From positions 1-37,914 of the forward strand of contig JAFVOU010000022.1 in the NCBI GenBank assembly GCA_017505635.1: a stretch of 37,914 nt of DNA, read 5' to 3'. Below the pieces are notes generated by a model. That model searched no databases. It saw nothing but the letters and a program-made list of their open reading frames with translations, and was not told the DNA's origin. Positions 6,910 through 15,305 of this stretch are shown one piece after another. Position 1 is the stretch's first letter; every line of letters starts with the position of its first letter. The DNA comes from Oscillospiraceae bacterium. GTDB lineage: Bacteria > Bacillota > Clostridia > Oscillospirales > Ruminococcaceae. Made by a program: the position numbers and the translations under genes.

Positions 6910-9066
6910 CTATGATTTTTCCTTTTTCAGTGCACTCCACACAGCAAAGCCTGCCAGTGACACAACCGATACCGCCAGTGACGGATAAAAACCTTTTGGT
7001 GTGTAAATCATCTCAATTTCACTTTCGCCGCTGTGTACATAAAAACCTGTAAGGTTGTTAAGCACACGGTGCTTTGTAACCTTGTGGCCGTTAACCTTTA
7101 CCGTCCAGCCGTCGTCCCAGATAATACTTGTGGCAACAAACTGATTGTCAGCATCACTGTCGATAGAGGCAGTTATTTTATTGCGGCTTTGCATAATATT
7201 CTGTGCACCGTTTGCCACCGCTGTCTGCGCCGCTTTTTCCAGCGCATTGTAATCCACACTGCCGTCAGCTGCAAAAACATTCACACCGACAGCATCAATA
7301 AGATACTGTGCCATATCATAGCTGTAACTCTGCGGTTTTGCTGATGTTTTATATATAAGCGGAAATGCTGTTGTTGCGGATTTTTCCAGCACCTGATGTT
7401 TCAGGGTATATTTTGCGCCCAGCACAGGCACAAGCACATCATTATCCACAGGGCGCAGCACATTTTCTTTAAAGCTTTCAAACTCGTTTTCTGTCAGTGA
7501 TGTAAAGGCACGATACATTTCGTTATATCCATGCTGAAATACCGTATTCTCGGTATAATCCACACCTTCAAATTCATTTTTGATGTTGAAAATGCGATAA
7601 AATCCGTCTGAATCTGCCTTTTCCAGTTGCTGCGCATTGATATTATACTGCTTTGCAAAGTTGTCTGCCGGCTGTTTTGCCAGCATCTCGTAGTTTCTGC
7701 CTATAAGCAGATATGCGTTAAGTGCCATATCCCCGACCATAACCAGAGACATAAGCAATACAAGAATCTTTTTACCACAGATTTTATATATAAGCACAAG
7801 CAGTACAGTTGCTGCGGCTATTATAAAAGTAACAGCAATCTTTGTTCTGCTTACAGCTGTAAATCCTGCCGCAAAAACGCACACAGCAGTCAGTACTGCA
7901 CCTGCAAATGCCGCAAAATTTCTGCGTTCTGCCTTTTCCTTTATTTCACTGCAGGCCTCAAAGCCTTTCCACAGCAGAAAGAATGCAAAGATAAATGTAA
8001 AACGGTACGGAAATGCATTTGGCGCCGCAAACATATGCCACACTTTGTTAAGCGGCACAAACCACATACTCAGCAAAAGTGTGCCGATAACAAACAAATC
8101 GGCAAATTTTTCCCTTAAAAATTTGCTTTTTACAAACAGATTTGCAAAAAACAGCACAAATGCCGCACTGCCGCAGTATACAAACGGTGCGCTGATGTTG
8201 CCCACACTGTCGTAACTGCCGATAAACAACTTGTATATCATATCACCTGTTCCAAAGGCAAACATTCTTTCGTCAGGGATTGTAAATTTGCCCTGCAGCA
8301 GAGCAAAAATTGTAGGCACCAGCAGCCATGCGGTAAATGCCACCGACAAAGCCGCTGCCTTTGCAAGTTCTGCAAAGCTTTTTACACACTGTTTTTTGTC
8401 CTCTGCCGTTATGCAGTGATGCACAAACATCAGTGCACAGAATATTCCCACCATATACGCCATATAATAGTTGAAAATTATCATAAGGCTGAATGCAATT
8501 ATAAAATTGCGGGATGATCTGCCCTTGAAGATATCAAGCAGAAAACCGATAATAACCGGCAGCATAAAGTAAACATCGCCCCACAGCAGATGATAGCACA
8601 GCACCACCATATAGGATGCCAGCGCATATACAATGCCAAAGGCTGTCGCCATTATTCTGTCGCATTCAGGCTTTACCCTCTGCAAAAACCAGCTGAACGC
8701 CACCGAAGCAAAACCGAAACGCAGCAATATCATTATTGCAATCGGAATTTCTATTTTATCCGACGGAAACAGAAACACCAGCAGATTAAGCGGGCTTGTA
8801 AGATAGTATGTAAAGATACCGAAAAAATTTCCGCCCATAGCTTTGGAAAAGCTGTAGAATATGCCGTTTTCAAGCATAGAATTGCGGTAATACAGCAAAA
8901 ATGCACTGTACTGGCTGGCAAGGTCATTTATCAGCACAGACCACTGTGTAAAGATGCCGTTGGCAAGGTATGCAGCCAGCATAACCGCCACAGGCACAGC
9001 AAAACTGACCGCATACAGCGGTATGCTATTCAGTTTTAAAGAAGATTTTTCTTTAATTTTTACCAT
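6910..9066 (-). CDS. YfhO family polytopic membrane protein
   Basis: A 718-residue protein with about a dozen membrane segments in the first two thirds, then a roughly 200-residue extracytoplasmic region and one last hydrophobic segment (GFYPSLAVSVVSLAGFAVWSALKKEKS in parts). The beginning (LNDLASQYSAFLLYYRNSM-like region, KAMGGNFFGIFTYYLTSPLN) is typical of YfhO. In Bacillus, YfhO works with the CsbB lipid-linked sugar system to glycosylate lipoteichoic acid, so a glycosyltransfer role at the outer face of the membrane is reasonable but inferred. No csbB-like gene is next to it; the glycosyltransferase in this window is about 9 kb away. The start has AAGGA 7 bases upstream. It lies 75 bases downstream of ung on the same strand. 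Confidence 0.88.
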   Translation of the reverse strand: MVKIKEKSSLKLNSIPLYAVSFAVPVAVMLAAYLANGIFTQWSVLINDLASQYSAFLLYYRNSMLENGIFYSFSKAMGGNFFGIFTYYLTSPLNLLVFLFPSDKIEIPIAIMILLRFGFASVAFSWFLQRVKPECDRIMATAFGIVYALASYMVVLCYHLLWGDVYFMLPVIIGFLLDIFKGRSSRNFIIAFSLMIIFNYYMAYMVGIFCALMFVHHCITAEDKKQCVKSFAELAKAAALSVAFTAWLLVPTIFALLQGKFTIPDERMFAFGTGDMIYKLFIGSYDSVGNISAPFVYCGSAAFVLFFANLFVKSKFLREKFADLFVIGTLLLSMWFVPLNKVWHMFAAPNAFPYRFTFIFAFFLLWKGFEACSEIKEKAERRNFAAFAGAVLTAVCVFAAGFTAVSRTKIAVTFIIAAATVLLVLIYKICGKKILVLLMSLVMVGDMALNAYLLIGRNYEMLAKQPADNFAKQYNINAQQLEKADSDGFYRIFNIKNEFEGVDYTENTVFQHGYNEMYRAFTSLTENEFESFKENVLRPVDNDVLVPVLGAKYTLKHQVLEKSATTAFPLIYKTSAKPQSYSYDMAQYLIDAVGVNVFAADGSVDYNALEKAAQTAVANGAQNIMQSRNKITASIDSDADNQFVATSIIWDDGWTVKVNGHKVTKHRVLNNLTGFYVHSGESEIEMIYTPKGFYPSLAVSVVSLAGFAVWSALKKEKS

Positions 9067-9097
9067 AGTTTTCCTTAAAATTCTTTCAAAGCTTTAT

Positions 9098-9125
9098 TTC
9101 AGCATCATTCGTCAGATATGCTGAA
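9098..9125 (-). other. hairpin between ung and the yfhO-like gene
   Basis: An 8-bp stem (TTCAGCAT 9098-9105, ATGCTGAA 9118-9125) with a 12-base loop. No clear T-run follows on the minus strand, so it is at best a weak attenuator between the two genes. Confidence 0.3.
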
Positions 9126-9140
9126 TGCCGTGTATTGTTT

Positions 9141-9818
9141 TTATTGCGGATTAATGCTCCAGTCAATCGGTTTAAGACCATTTCTTTCGAGATAATCGTT
9201 AGCTTTTTTAAAATGTCCGCAACCGAAAAAACCTCTGTAGGCAGACAAAGGACTTGGATGCACTGTCTGCAGGATAAGGTGTTTTGGGTTGGTTATCAGC
9301 TTTGCCTTGCTTTTGGCGTTGCTGCCCCACAGCAGAAACACACAGGGTTCCTCTTTCCGGTTAAGAGAAGCAATAACATTGTCGGTAAAGGTTTCCCATC
9401 CGCAGGTTTTGTGGCTCTGCGGCTGATTTTGTCTTACTGTAAGCACAGTGTTCAAAAGCAGCACGCCCTGGTCTGCCCAGCTTTTAAGATAACCGTAATC
9501 CCTTGGCATAGTTATGCCAAATTCGTCCTCGATTTCCTTGTACATATTCAAAAGGCTTGGCGGAGGCATAATTCCCGGCTTTACCGAAAAACTCATACCG
9601 TGTGCCTGCCCCGGATTGTGATAAGGGTCCTGACCTAAAATTACCACCTTTGTGTCCTTAAAACCTGTAGCTTTAAGTGCATTGAAAATATCATACATAT
9701 TTGGATAGACAATCTGTGTGGAATATTCTTTTTTAAGAAACTCGCGTATTGCAAGGTAATAAGGCTTTTCAAATTCGCCCTTTAAAACAATATCCCAGTC
9801 GTTGCCCAGATTAACCAT
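9141..9818 (-). CDS. ung: uracil-DNA glycosylase, family 1
   Basis: A 225-residue enzyme that removes uracil from DNA as the first step of base excision repair. The water-activating motif [13 protein letters not shown] and the DNA-intercalation motif [17 protein letters not shown] are both intact, and [10 protein letters not shown] and FLLWGSNA are further family blocks. The open frame runs to 9866, but the ATG at 9818 is preceded by AAGGTG, gives the standard family length and starts just before NLGNDW, so I use it. It has its own promoter. The yfhO-like gene follows by 75 bases and may be co-transcribed. Confidence 0.97.
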   Translation of the reverse strand: MVNLGNDWDIVLKGEFEKPYYLAIREFLKKEYSTQIVYPNMYDIFNALKATGFKDTKVVILGQDPYHNPGQAHGMSFSVKPGIMPPPSLLNMYKEIEDEFGITMPRDYGYLKSWADQGVLLLNTVLTVRQNQPQSHKTCGWETFTDNVIASLNRKEEPCVFLLWGSNAKSKAKLITNPKHLILQTVHPSPLSAYRGFFGCGHFKKANDYLERNGLKPIDWSINPQ

Positions 9819-9852
9819 AAAATCACCTTCAAATATAAATATCTTAAAGTTT

Positions 9853-9882
9853 ATTATACTATACAATATGTGAACATATCAA
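9853..9882 (-). promoter_or_regulatory. promoter of ung
   Basis: Minus strand: -35 TTGATA (9877-9882), 18-base spacer, perfect -10 TATAAT (9853-9858). It lies directly after the dnaJ terminator, which separates ung from the heat-shock operon. Confidence 0.7.
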
Positions 9883-9883
9883 C

Positions 9884-9914
9884 AAAAAGCAAGCCGGTAA
9901 AAACCGACTTGCTT
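9884..9914 (-). terminator. intrinsic terminator of the hrcA-grpE-dnaK-dnaJ operon
   Basis: A 12-bp stem (9887-9898 with 9903-9914, one G-T pair) closing a 4-base loop. On the minus strand it is followed by TTTTTGTTG. It begins 12 bases after the dnaJ stop codon and ends the heat-shock operon. Confidence 0.9.
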
Positions 9915-9926
9915 TGATTTTGATTA

Positions 9927-11093
9927 TTAGTCAAACATATCCTTGATTTTCTTGAAGAAACCTTTTCTCTGTTCGTAGTTGTCATCTTTAAGGGTTGCCT
10001 CAAATGCTTCCAATGCCTTGCGCTGTTCCCGTGTAACCTTTTTAGGAATTTCCACATTAACAGTTACATACTGGTCGCCGCGTCCGATGCCGTTGAGGTA
10101 TTTGATACCCTTCTGTCTCAAACGGAACACTGTGCCGCTCTGTGTGCCTTCCGGCACCTTGTACTGCACCTTGCCGTCGATTGTAGGCACAACAATTTCA
10201 TCACCCGGAACCGCCTGGCTGTATGTGATTGGCACCTCTACAAATACATTGTATTTTTCACGTCTGAACACTGCATCAGGTTTAACGGAAATAACGATAA
10301 TTACGTCACCCTGTGCACCGCCGTTTGTGCCCATATCGCCTTCACCACGAAGTGCAAGGCTCTGTTCGTCATCGATACCTGCAGGAATGTTAACTTCCTT
10401 TTTAACCTGTACGCCTACACGGCCGTTACCGCGGCATTTATGACAAGGTTCCTTGATAATTTTACCTTTGCCGCCACACTTTGTACAAGGTCTTGCATTC
10501 TGGATAACACCAAAAGGTGTTCTCTGCTGCTGCATAACCTGGCCTGTACCATGACAGTCCGGACAGGTTTCAGGCTGTGTGCCGTTTTTTGCACCTGTGC
10601 CGTGACAGTCAGGACATGTTTCCTGACGGTTGACTGTAACAGTTTTTTTGCATCCGTGTGCAGCTTCCATAAAGCTGATAGTAAGACCGATGTGCACATC
10701 AGCACCGCGGCGTGGTGCATTTGGATTTCTGCGCTGACTTGTGCCGCCGAAACCGCCAAAGCCACCGCCGAAGAAGCTGCCGAATATATCGTCAAGGTCG
10801 ATGCCTGCACCGCCAAAACCACCGCCGAAGCCGCCGCCATAACCGCCGCCTGCGCCAAAGTTAGGGTCTACACCTGCGTGACCGTAAGTATCGTATTTCT
10901 GTTTTTTGTCCGCGTCAGAAAGAACTTCGTAAGCTTCGTTTACTTCCTTAAAGTTTCTTTCTGCTTCTGCGTCACCTGGGTTTAAGTCAGGGTGATATTT
11001 TTTTGCTTTTTTTCTGTATGCAGATTTAATTTCGGCATCACTTGCGGATTTTTCAACCCCAAGCACCTCGTAGTAATCTCTTTTGTCTGCCAC
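9927..11093 (-). CDS. dnaJ: co-chaperone DnaJ (Hsp40)
   Basis: A 388-residue type I DnaJ. The J domain at residues 1-70 has the essential H34-P35-D36. A Gly/Phe-rich linker follows (repeats of [10 protein letters not shown] type). The zinc region has all four motifs: [24 protein letters not shown] and CHKCRGNG. The C-terminal substrate-binding domains are complete. It delivers unfolded clients to DnaK and stimulates its ATPase. The start is GTG with GCGAGGG upstream; an ATG start is not available in a better position. It is the last gene of the heat-shock operon, 213 bases after dnaK, with a nested hairpin between the two. Confidence 0.97.
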   Translation of the reverse strand: MADKRDYYEVLGVEKSASDAEIKSAYRKKAKKYHPDLNPGDAEAERNFKEVNEAYEVLSDADKKQKYDTYGHAGVDPNFGAGGGYGGGFGGGFGGAGIDLDDIFGSFFGGGFGGFGGTSQRRNPNAPRRGADVHIGLTISFMEAAHGCKKTVTVNRQETCPDCHGTGAKNGTQPETCPDCHGTGQVMQQQRTPFGVIQNARPCTKCGGKGKIIKEPCHKCRGNGRVGVQVKKEVNIPAGIDDEQSLALRGEGDMGTNGGAQGDVIIVISVKPDAVFRREKYNVFVEVPITYSQAVPGDEIVVPTIDGKVQYKVPEGTQSGTVFRLRQKGIKYLNGIGRGDQYVTVNVEIPKKVTREQRKALEAFEATLKDDNYEQRKGFFKKIKDMFD

Positions 11094-11211
11094 TATTCTG
11101 CCCTCGCAATTAAATATGTCTTTTAAGTTTTATGTTTACAAATTCCGCAGCACAACAGATTATGCTGCCTTCTGTTTAAAGCGCAAAATTCTGCACTCAA
11201 AACCTGCTTTA

Positions 11212-11258
11212 TAACCGGCAATCGGGCGGAACATAATATTCCGCCCTTCGCCCGGTTA
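11212..11258 (-). other. nested hairpin between dnaK and dnaJ
   Basis: Two stacked perfect stems: TAACCGG/CCGGTTA (11212-11218 with 11252-11258) and GGGCGGAA/TTCCGCCC (11224-11231 with 11239-11246), separated by a symmetric 5+5 internal loop. Neither strand continues into a proper T-run, so it resembles a partial terminator, processing site or mRNA stabiliser that would adjust DnaK against DnaJ. Confidence 0.5.
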
Positions 11259-11306
11259 AGCTTTTAACATTTTAAAGGTATTTTAAAGGTGTATCCTGTA
11301 TTTAGA

Positions 11307-13130
11307 TTAGTTTACATCTTTGTAGTCAGCATCTACAACGCCGTCATCTGCCTGCTGTGCGCCGCCCTGAGCCTGCTGCTGTGCCTGCTGAGCCTGTGCT
11401 GCCTGCTGGTAGAGTTTTTCGCTCATAGCGTGGAGGGAAGCTTCCAGTGCTTTCATCTTGTCTTTGATTTCGTCAAGGTTGCCGCCTTCGATTGCTTTTT
11501 TAAGGTCGTCCTTTTTAGCTTCTGCTTCAGCTTTTTCGCTGTCGCTGATTTTGCCTTCAAGGTCTTTGATCATTTTTTCTGTCTGGTAAACCATGCTGTC
11601 AGCCTGGTTTTTTGTTTCGATTTCTTCACGGCGTTTTTTGTCTTCTTCTGCAAACTGTTCAGCTTCTTTTACTGCTTTTTCGATGTCTTCTTTGGACATG
11701 TTTGTGGAAGAAGTGATTGTGATGGACTGCTGTTTGCCTGTACCAAGGTCTTTTGCAGAAACAGAAACGATGCCGTTTGCGTCGATGTCGAATGTTACTT
11801 CGATCTGTGGGATACCTCTTGGAGCCGGAGCAATACCGTCAAGGTGGAAGATACCGAGGGATTTGTTGTCGCGAGCCATTTCTCTTTCGCCCTGGAGAAC
11901 GTTAACTTCTACAGATGGCTGGTTGTCAGCAGCTGTGGAGAAAATCTGGCTTTTCTTTGTTGGGATTGTTGTGTTTCTTTCGATGATTCTTGTGGAAACA
12001 CCGCCGTATGTTTCGATACCGAGGGAAAGTGGAGTTACGTCAAGGAGGAGGATGCCTTTAACATCGCCGCCGAGAACGCCGCCCTGAATTGCAGCACCGA
12101 GAGCAACACATTCGTCTGGGTTGATGCCTTTGAATGGTTCTTTGCCGATAAGTTTTTTAACTGCTTCCTGAACAGCAGGAATACGGGAAGAACCGCCAAC
12201 CATAAGAACTTTGTTAAGTTCGCTTGTGGAGAGACCGCTGTCTGCAAGAGCCTGACGTACAGGACCCATTGTTGCTTCAACAAGGTCTGCTGTAAGTTCG
12301 TCAAATTTAGCGCGTGTAAGTGTCATGTCAAGGTGTTTTGGACCTGTTGCATCAACTGTGATAAATGGAAGGTTGATAGCTGTCTGCATAACACCGGAAA
12401 GTTCGATTTTTGCTTTTTCTGCAGCTTCTTTAAGACGCTGTGCAGCCATTTTGTCGTTAAGAAGGTCGATGCCGTTGTCTTTTTTGAATTCTGCTGCAAG
12501 GTATTTGATAATTCTGTCGTCAAAGTCGTCGCCGCCAAGACGGTTGTTACCTGCTGTTGCAAGAACTTCCTGAACACCGTCGCCCATTTCGATGATGGAA
12601 ACATCAAATGTACCGCCGCCAAGGTCGTAAACCATAATTTTCTGGTCCTGTTCTTTGTCAACGCCGTAAGCAAGAGCAGCTGCTGTTGGTTCGTTGATGA
12701 TACGTCTTACGTTAAGACCTGCAATAGCACCTGCGTCTTTTGTTGCCTGACGCTGGCTGTCGTTGAAGTAAGCAGGAACTGTGATAACAGCTTCTGTAAC
12801 TTTTTCGCCAAGGTAAGCTTCTGCATCTGCTTTAAGTTTTGCAAGAATCATTGCAGAAATTTCCTGTGGTGTGTATGCTTTGCCGTTGATGTTTGCTTTG
12901 TAGTTTGTACCCATTTCTCTTTTGATAGAGGAAACTGTACCTTCAGGGTTTGTGATTGCCTGACGTTTTGCAACCTGACCAACAAGTCTTTCGCCTGTTT
13001 TGGAGAAACCAACAACGGATGGTGTTGTTCTCATACCTTCTGCGTTAGCAATAACAACTGCTTCGCCGCCTTCCATAACAGCAACGCAAGAGTTAGTTGT
13101 ACCAAGGTCAATACCGATAATTTTACTCAT
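11307..13130 (-). CDS. dnaK: molecular chaperone DnaK (Hsp70)
   Basis: A 607-residue Hsp70 with the normal bacterial length. The nucleotide-binding domain starts [16 protein letters not shown], contains the phosphate-2 motif [10 protein letters not shown] and the [13 protein letters not shown] motif, and is followed by the linker region [19 protein letters not shown]. The substrate-binding domain is complete and the tail is Gln/Ala-rich ([14 protein letters not shown]) ending in DADYKDVN, as is usual in Firmicutes. It binds unfolded proteins in an ATP cycle driven by DnaJ and GrpE. GGAG lies 9 bases before the ATG. Codon use is strongly biased, as in por, and this produces a long false reading frame on the other strand. 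Confidence 0.98.
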   Translation of the reverse strand: MSKIIGIDLGTTNSCVAVMEGGEAVVIANAEGMRTTPSVVGFSKTGERLVGQVAKRQAITNPEGTVSSIKREMGTNYKANINGKAYTPQEISAMILAKLKADAEAYLGEKVTEAVITVPAYFNDSQRQATKDAGAIAGLNVRRIINEPTAAALAYGVDKEQDQKIMVYDLGGGTFDVSIIEMGDGVQEVLATAGNNRLGGDDFDDRIIKYLAAEFKKDNGIDLLNDKMAAQRLKEAAEKAKIELSGVMQTAINLPFITVDATGPKHLDMTLTRAKFDELTADLVEATMGPVRQALADSGLSTSELNKVLMVGGSSRIPAVQEAVKKLIGKEPFKGINPDECVALGAAIQGGVLGGDVKGILLLDVTPLSLGIETYGGVSTRIIERNTTIPTKKSQIFSTAADNQPSVEVNVLQGEREMARDNKSLGIFHLDGIAPAPRGIPQIEVTFDIDANGIVSVSAKDLGTGKQQSITITSSTNMSKEDIEKAVKEAEQFAEEDKKRREEIETKNQADSMVYQTEKMIKDLEGKISDSEKAEAEAKKDDLKKAIEGGNLDEIKDKMKALEASLHAMSEKLYQQAAQAQQAQQQAQGGAQQADDGVVDADYKDVN

Positions 13131-13187
13131 AATAGTAATCTCCTTTTTGATGTGTGTATATAAGTTGTATTTTTAAACTGATTTATG

Positions 13188-13209
13188 ATAAACACCCTTT
13201 GGTGTTTAT
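13188..13209 (-). other. hairpin in the dnaK leader
   Basis: A perfect 9-bp stem ATAAACACC/GGTGTTTAT (13188-13196 with 13201-13209) and a 4-base loop, in the 130-base gap between grpE and dnaK. There is no T-run after it on the minus strand. It could be a stabilising 5' hairpin after processing of the operon message, as described for other Firmicute dnaK leaders; that role is inference. I see no convincing separate dnaK promoter. Confidence 0.45.
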
Positions 13210-13260
13210 GGCTTGTTAAGTGCTGACTTTGTTTAATGTCGTGTCTGCTGCGACCGTTTA

Positions 13261-13857
13261 TTATTGTGCAACCACTACTGTGGACGGGCGGATAACCTTA
13301 TCGCCCATTTTGTAGCCCTTCTGCAGTTCCTTTGTTACAAAACCGCTTTCAAATTCGCTGCTTTCTTCCTGCATTACTGCTGCGTGGAAGTTAGGGTTGA
13401 ATTCTGTGCCTACAGCTTCGATTTTTTCAACGCCCATACCGCTGAATGCATTCATCGCCTGGGTCATTACCATTTCGATGCCTTTTTTGTAGCTTTCGTC
13501 CTGACAAGGTGCATTGAGTGCAAATTCCAGTGTGTCAAGCACAGGAAGCAGGGCTGTCACCGCCTGAATTTTGCCAAGGTTAAAGTTTTCTGTTTTTTCT
13601 TTGGCTGTTCTTTTTCGGTAGTTGTCATACTCTGCCAGAGTTCTCTGAAATGCATCCTTTGTGCTTTCCAGTTCCTTCTGGGTTTCTTCCAGCTTCTTTT
13701 CTGTACTCAAAAGGTTTTCAAGGGTTTTCTTGACATCAACCTTTTTTTCTTTTTTCTTTTTCTCTGCTTTTTCTTCTGCAGCAGCTTCCACAGTTTCTTC
13801 TGTGCCCGGAGTATCAATCTCCATTTCTTCCTGTGGCATATTTTCCATTTCGTTCAT
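13261..13857 (-). CDS. grpE: nucleotide exchange factor GrpE
   Basis: A 198-residue GrpE. The first 50 residues are acidic and then Lys-rich (EETVEAAAEEKAEKKKKEKK), typical of the disordered start. A long coiled-coil helix follows (about 50-100, with YDNYRKRTAKEKTE), then the globular beta domain with FNPNFHAAVMQE and LQKGYKMGDKVIRPSTVVV, the family signature. It releases ADP from DnaK. The ATG lies 2 bases after the hrcA stop codon, with AAAGGAAATAG overlapping that stop, so translation is coupled. Confidence 0.97.
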   Translation of the reverse strand: MNEMENMPQEEMEIDTPGTEETVEAAAEEKAEKKKKEKKVDVKKTLENLLSTEKKLEETQKELESTKDAFQRTLAEYDNYRKRTAKEKTENFNLGKIQAVTALLPVLDTLEFALNAPCQDESYKKGIEMVMTQAMNAFSGMGVEKIEAVGTEFNPNFHAAVMQEESSEFESGFVTKELQKGYKMGDKVIRPSTVVVAQ

Positions 13858-13859
13858 AT

Positions 13860-14879
13860 CTATTTCCTTTCAGTGATTGTCTGGGTTATAAGCTGTGCAA
13901 AGTACTGCATGCTTGCAAACAGCTTGGAGTAGTCGGTGCTGTGAGGACAAACCACACAGAATGCGCCGCTTACCGCACTGCCCACATAATATTTTTTGCT
14001 GATAAAACATACATTTTCTATGTTTTTGATTGGCAGTTCATCGCCGAACACAACGCTTATGCCATCCAGCTTTGGTGTTACAATGCCTTTTAAAACCTCT
14101 TTGTTTGCCAGCACTTTAAGCACATCTGCTATGTTGCCGTCAAAATCCTTGGTTTTAAGCAGGTACTGTTCGCCGCGGACGTGTATCTGCTGTGTGTTGG
14201 CAGCCTTGATAAGTGCCAGTGCACCTTTGATAACCTGACCGTAGGATTTGTTTTCCTTTGCAAGTTCCTTGATAAGATAATCAAAATAGTGTCTGTCAAA
14301 ATCCTGCCAGGCTGTAAAGCACATCCTTGTGTTAAGCAGGCTTACCAGTTCCTTGATATCGTTGTTGTTCAGTTCGTTTGCCAGGCGGATAACACGGGTG
14401 TGAACCTCGCCAAGACCTGTAACGCCGATAAGCACTATTGCATATTTGCCTGTCTTCATAATGTTGAAGTTTACAAATTTAAGTTCCTTATCCAGCGGCG
14501 GTGCGATAATTGTTGTTACACCGAACATTTCGCTGAACAGTTCCGCCGCACCCTGCAGAAATCTCTGACTGTCCTGGTCAAGCAGGTCAAAGCGTGCTTT
14601 TATATGTTCCTTTTCCTGTTTGCTTAAAGCATTGGAATGGTCAAGATTTTCGATGTAGTATCTGTAAGCTTTGTTGGTCGGCACCCTGCCAGCCGAAACG
14701 TGGGGCTGATTTAAAAAGCCCTGTTTGGTAAGGTAAGCCATTTCGTTGCGCAGTGTAGCACTGGATAAAGCCAGATCCAGATAATCCTGCAAAGCCGATG
14801 ACGCAACCGGTTCTCTGTCGTTGATATACATGGATACGATAGCGTTTATTATGGCTTCGTGTCTTTTGGAGATATCCAT
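13860..14879 (-). CDS. hrcA: heat-inducible transcription repressor HrcA
   Basis: A 339-residue repressor. The N-terminal winged helix contains RHEAIINAIVSMYINDREPVASSALQDYL and SSATLRNEMAYLTKQGFLNQPHVSAGR (each given here as family blocks), which match HrcA closely. The C-terminal part is the GAF-like dimerisation/effector domain. HrcA with GroEL help binds CIRCE operators and shuts off chaperone operons; heat titrates GroEL and relieves repression. It is the first gene of hrcA-grpE-dnaK-dnaJ. AGAGGTG lies 6 bases before the ATG, and a CIRCE-type operator overlaps the start region of its promoter. Confidence 0.96.
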   Translation of the reverse strand: MDISKRHEAIINAIVSMYINDREPVASSALQDYLDLALSSATLRNEMAYLTKQGFLNQPHVSAGRVPTNKAYRYYIENLDHSNALSKQEKEHIKARFDLLDQDSQRFLQGAAELFSEMFGVTTIIAPPLDKELKFVNFNIMKTGKYAIVLIGVTGLGEVHTRVIRLANELNNNDIKELVSLLNTRMCFTAWQDFDRHYFDYLIKELAKENKSYGQVIKGALALIKAANTQQIHVRGEQYLLKTKDFDGNIADVLKVLANKEVLKGIVTPKLDGISVVFGDELPIKNIENVCFISKKYYVGSAVSGAFCVVCPHSTDYSKLFASMQYFAQLITQTITERK

Positions 14880-14901
14880 TGTGTCACCTCTTTTCTTTTA
14901 G

Positions 14902-14928
14902 TTAGCAGTCTCACTTGTTGATTGCTAA
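14902..14928. promoter_or_regulatory. CIRCE operator for HrcA, degenerate
   Basis: TTAGCAGTC-N9-GATTGCTAA (14902-14910, 14920-14928). The family consensus is TTAGCACTC-N9-GAGTGCTAA, so each arm keeps 8 of 9 positions and the 9-base spacing is exact. It lies between the -10 region and the hrcA start, the classical autoregulatory position. Confidence 0.92.
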
Positions 14929-14932
14929 TTAT

Positions 14933-14960
14933 ATTTTACACCTGTTTAAAAAAAAGTCAA
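14933..14960 (-). promoter_or_regulatory. promoter of the hrcA heat-shock operon
   Basis: Minus strand: -35 TTGACT (14955-14960), 16-base spacer, -10 TAAAAT (14933-14938). A second possible -10, TATAAT (14928-14933), overlaps but would give a 21-base spacer. CIRCE follows at once, so bound HrcA would block initiation. Confidence 0.65.
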
Positions 14961-15127
14961 TACCTTTTGCCATTTTTCACAAATTGTTTATAATTTTACA
15001 CAAAATAAGCAATTTTAACCTGTTTTAACCGGTATTTTTACATATTTTGAAGAAAACCCTTTCACAAATGTGTAAATGTCCACCCATATATCAGTCTGCC
15101 GCTTTACAGGTATACACAGATATATTA

Positions 15128-15182
15128 TTAGCAGTCGATAGCAATTTTAAGCCGACAACTGCTAATCGATTGTATTTTACAC
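15128..15182 (-). promoter_or_regulatory. second, widened copy of the hrcA promoter/operator module
   Basis: An inverted repeat ATTAGCAGT/ACTGCTAAT (15127-15135 with 15158-15166) shares its TTAGCAGTC arm exactly with the CIRCE site 226 bases away, including the non-consensus G. The other arm is followed by TATTTTACAC (15173-15182), the same 10 bases that follow the CIRCE at 14932-14941 and contain the hrcA -10. The spacing between arms is 22 instead of 9 bases. It lies in the 426-base gap between hrcA and lepA, which otherwise holds AT-rich sequence with no supported gene. It may be a second hrcA promoter, an extra HrcA site affecting lepA, or a decayed duplication. Confidence 0.5.
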
Positions 15183-15305
15183 AGTCAGCTTCAAATCAGT
15201 TTCAACCATTTATAAAACCTCTTTATTTTTGCTTTTAAATATGATAATATATATAGTTAGTAAAATATTATAAATATATTCATTATATATACAGGAGGAA
15301 ATCCT

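Noticed and set aside
11289..13163. 624-codon open frame on the plus strand opposite dnaK
   Set aside because: Same cause as for por: a codon-bias shadow rich in Cys, Phe and Val with no recognisable domain.
15047..15238. 63-codon frame in the hrcA-lepA gap
   Set aside because: It starts with TTG without a ribosome binding site and runs across the inverted repeat that resembles the hrcA operator. The composition is not protein-like.
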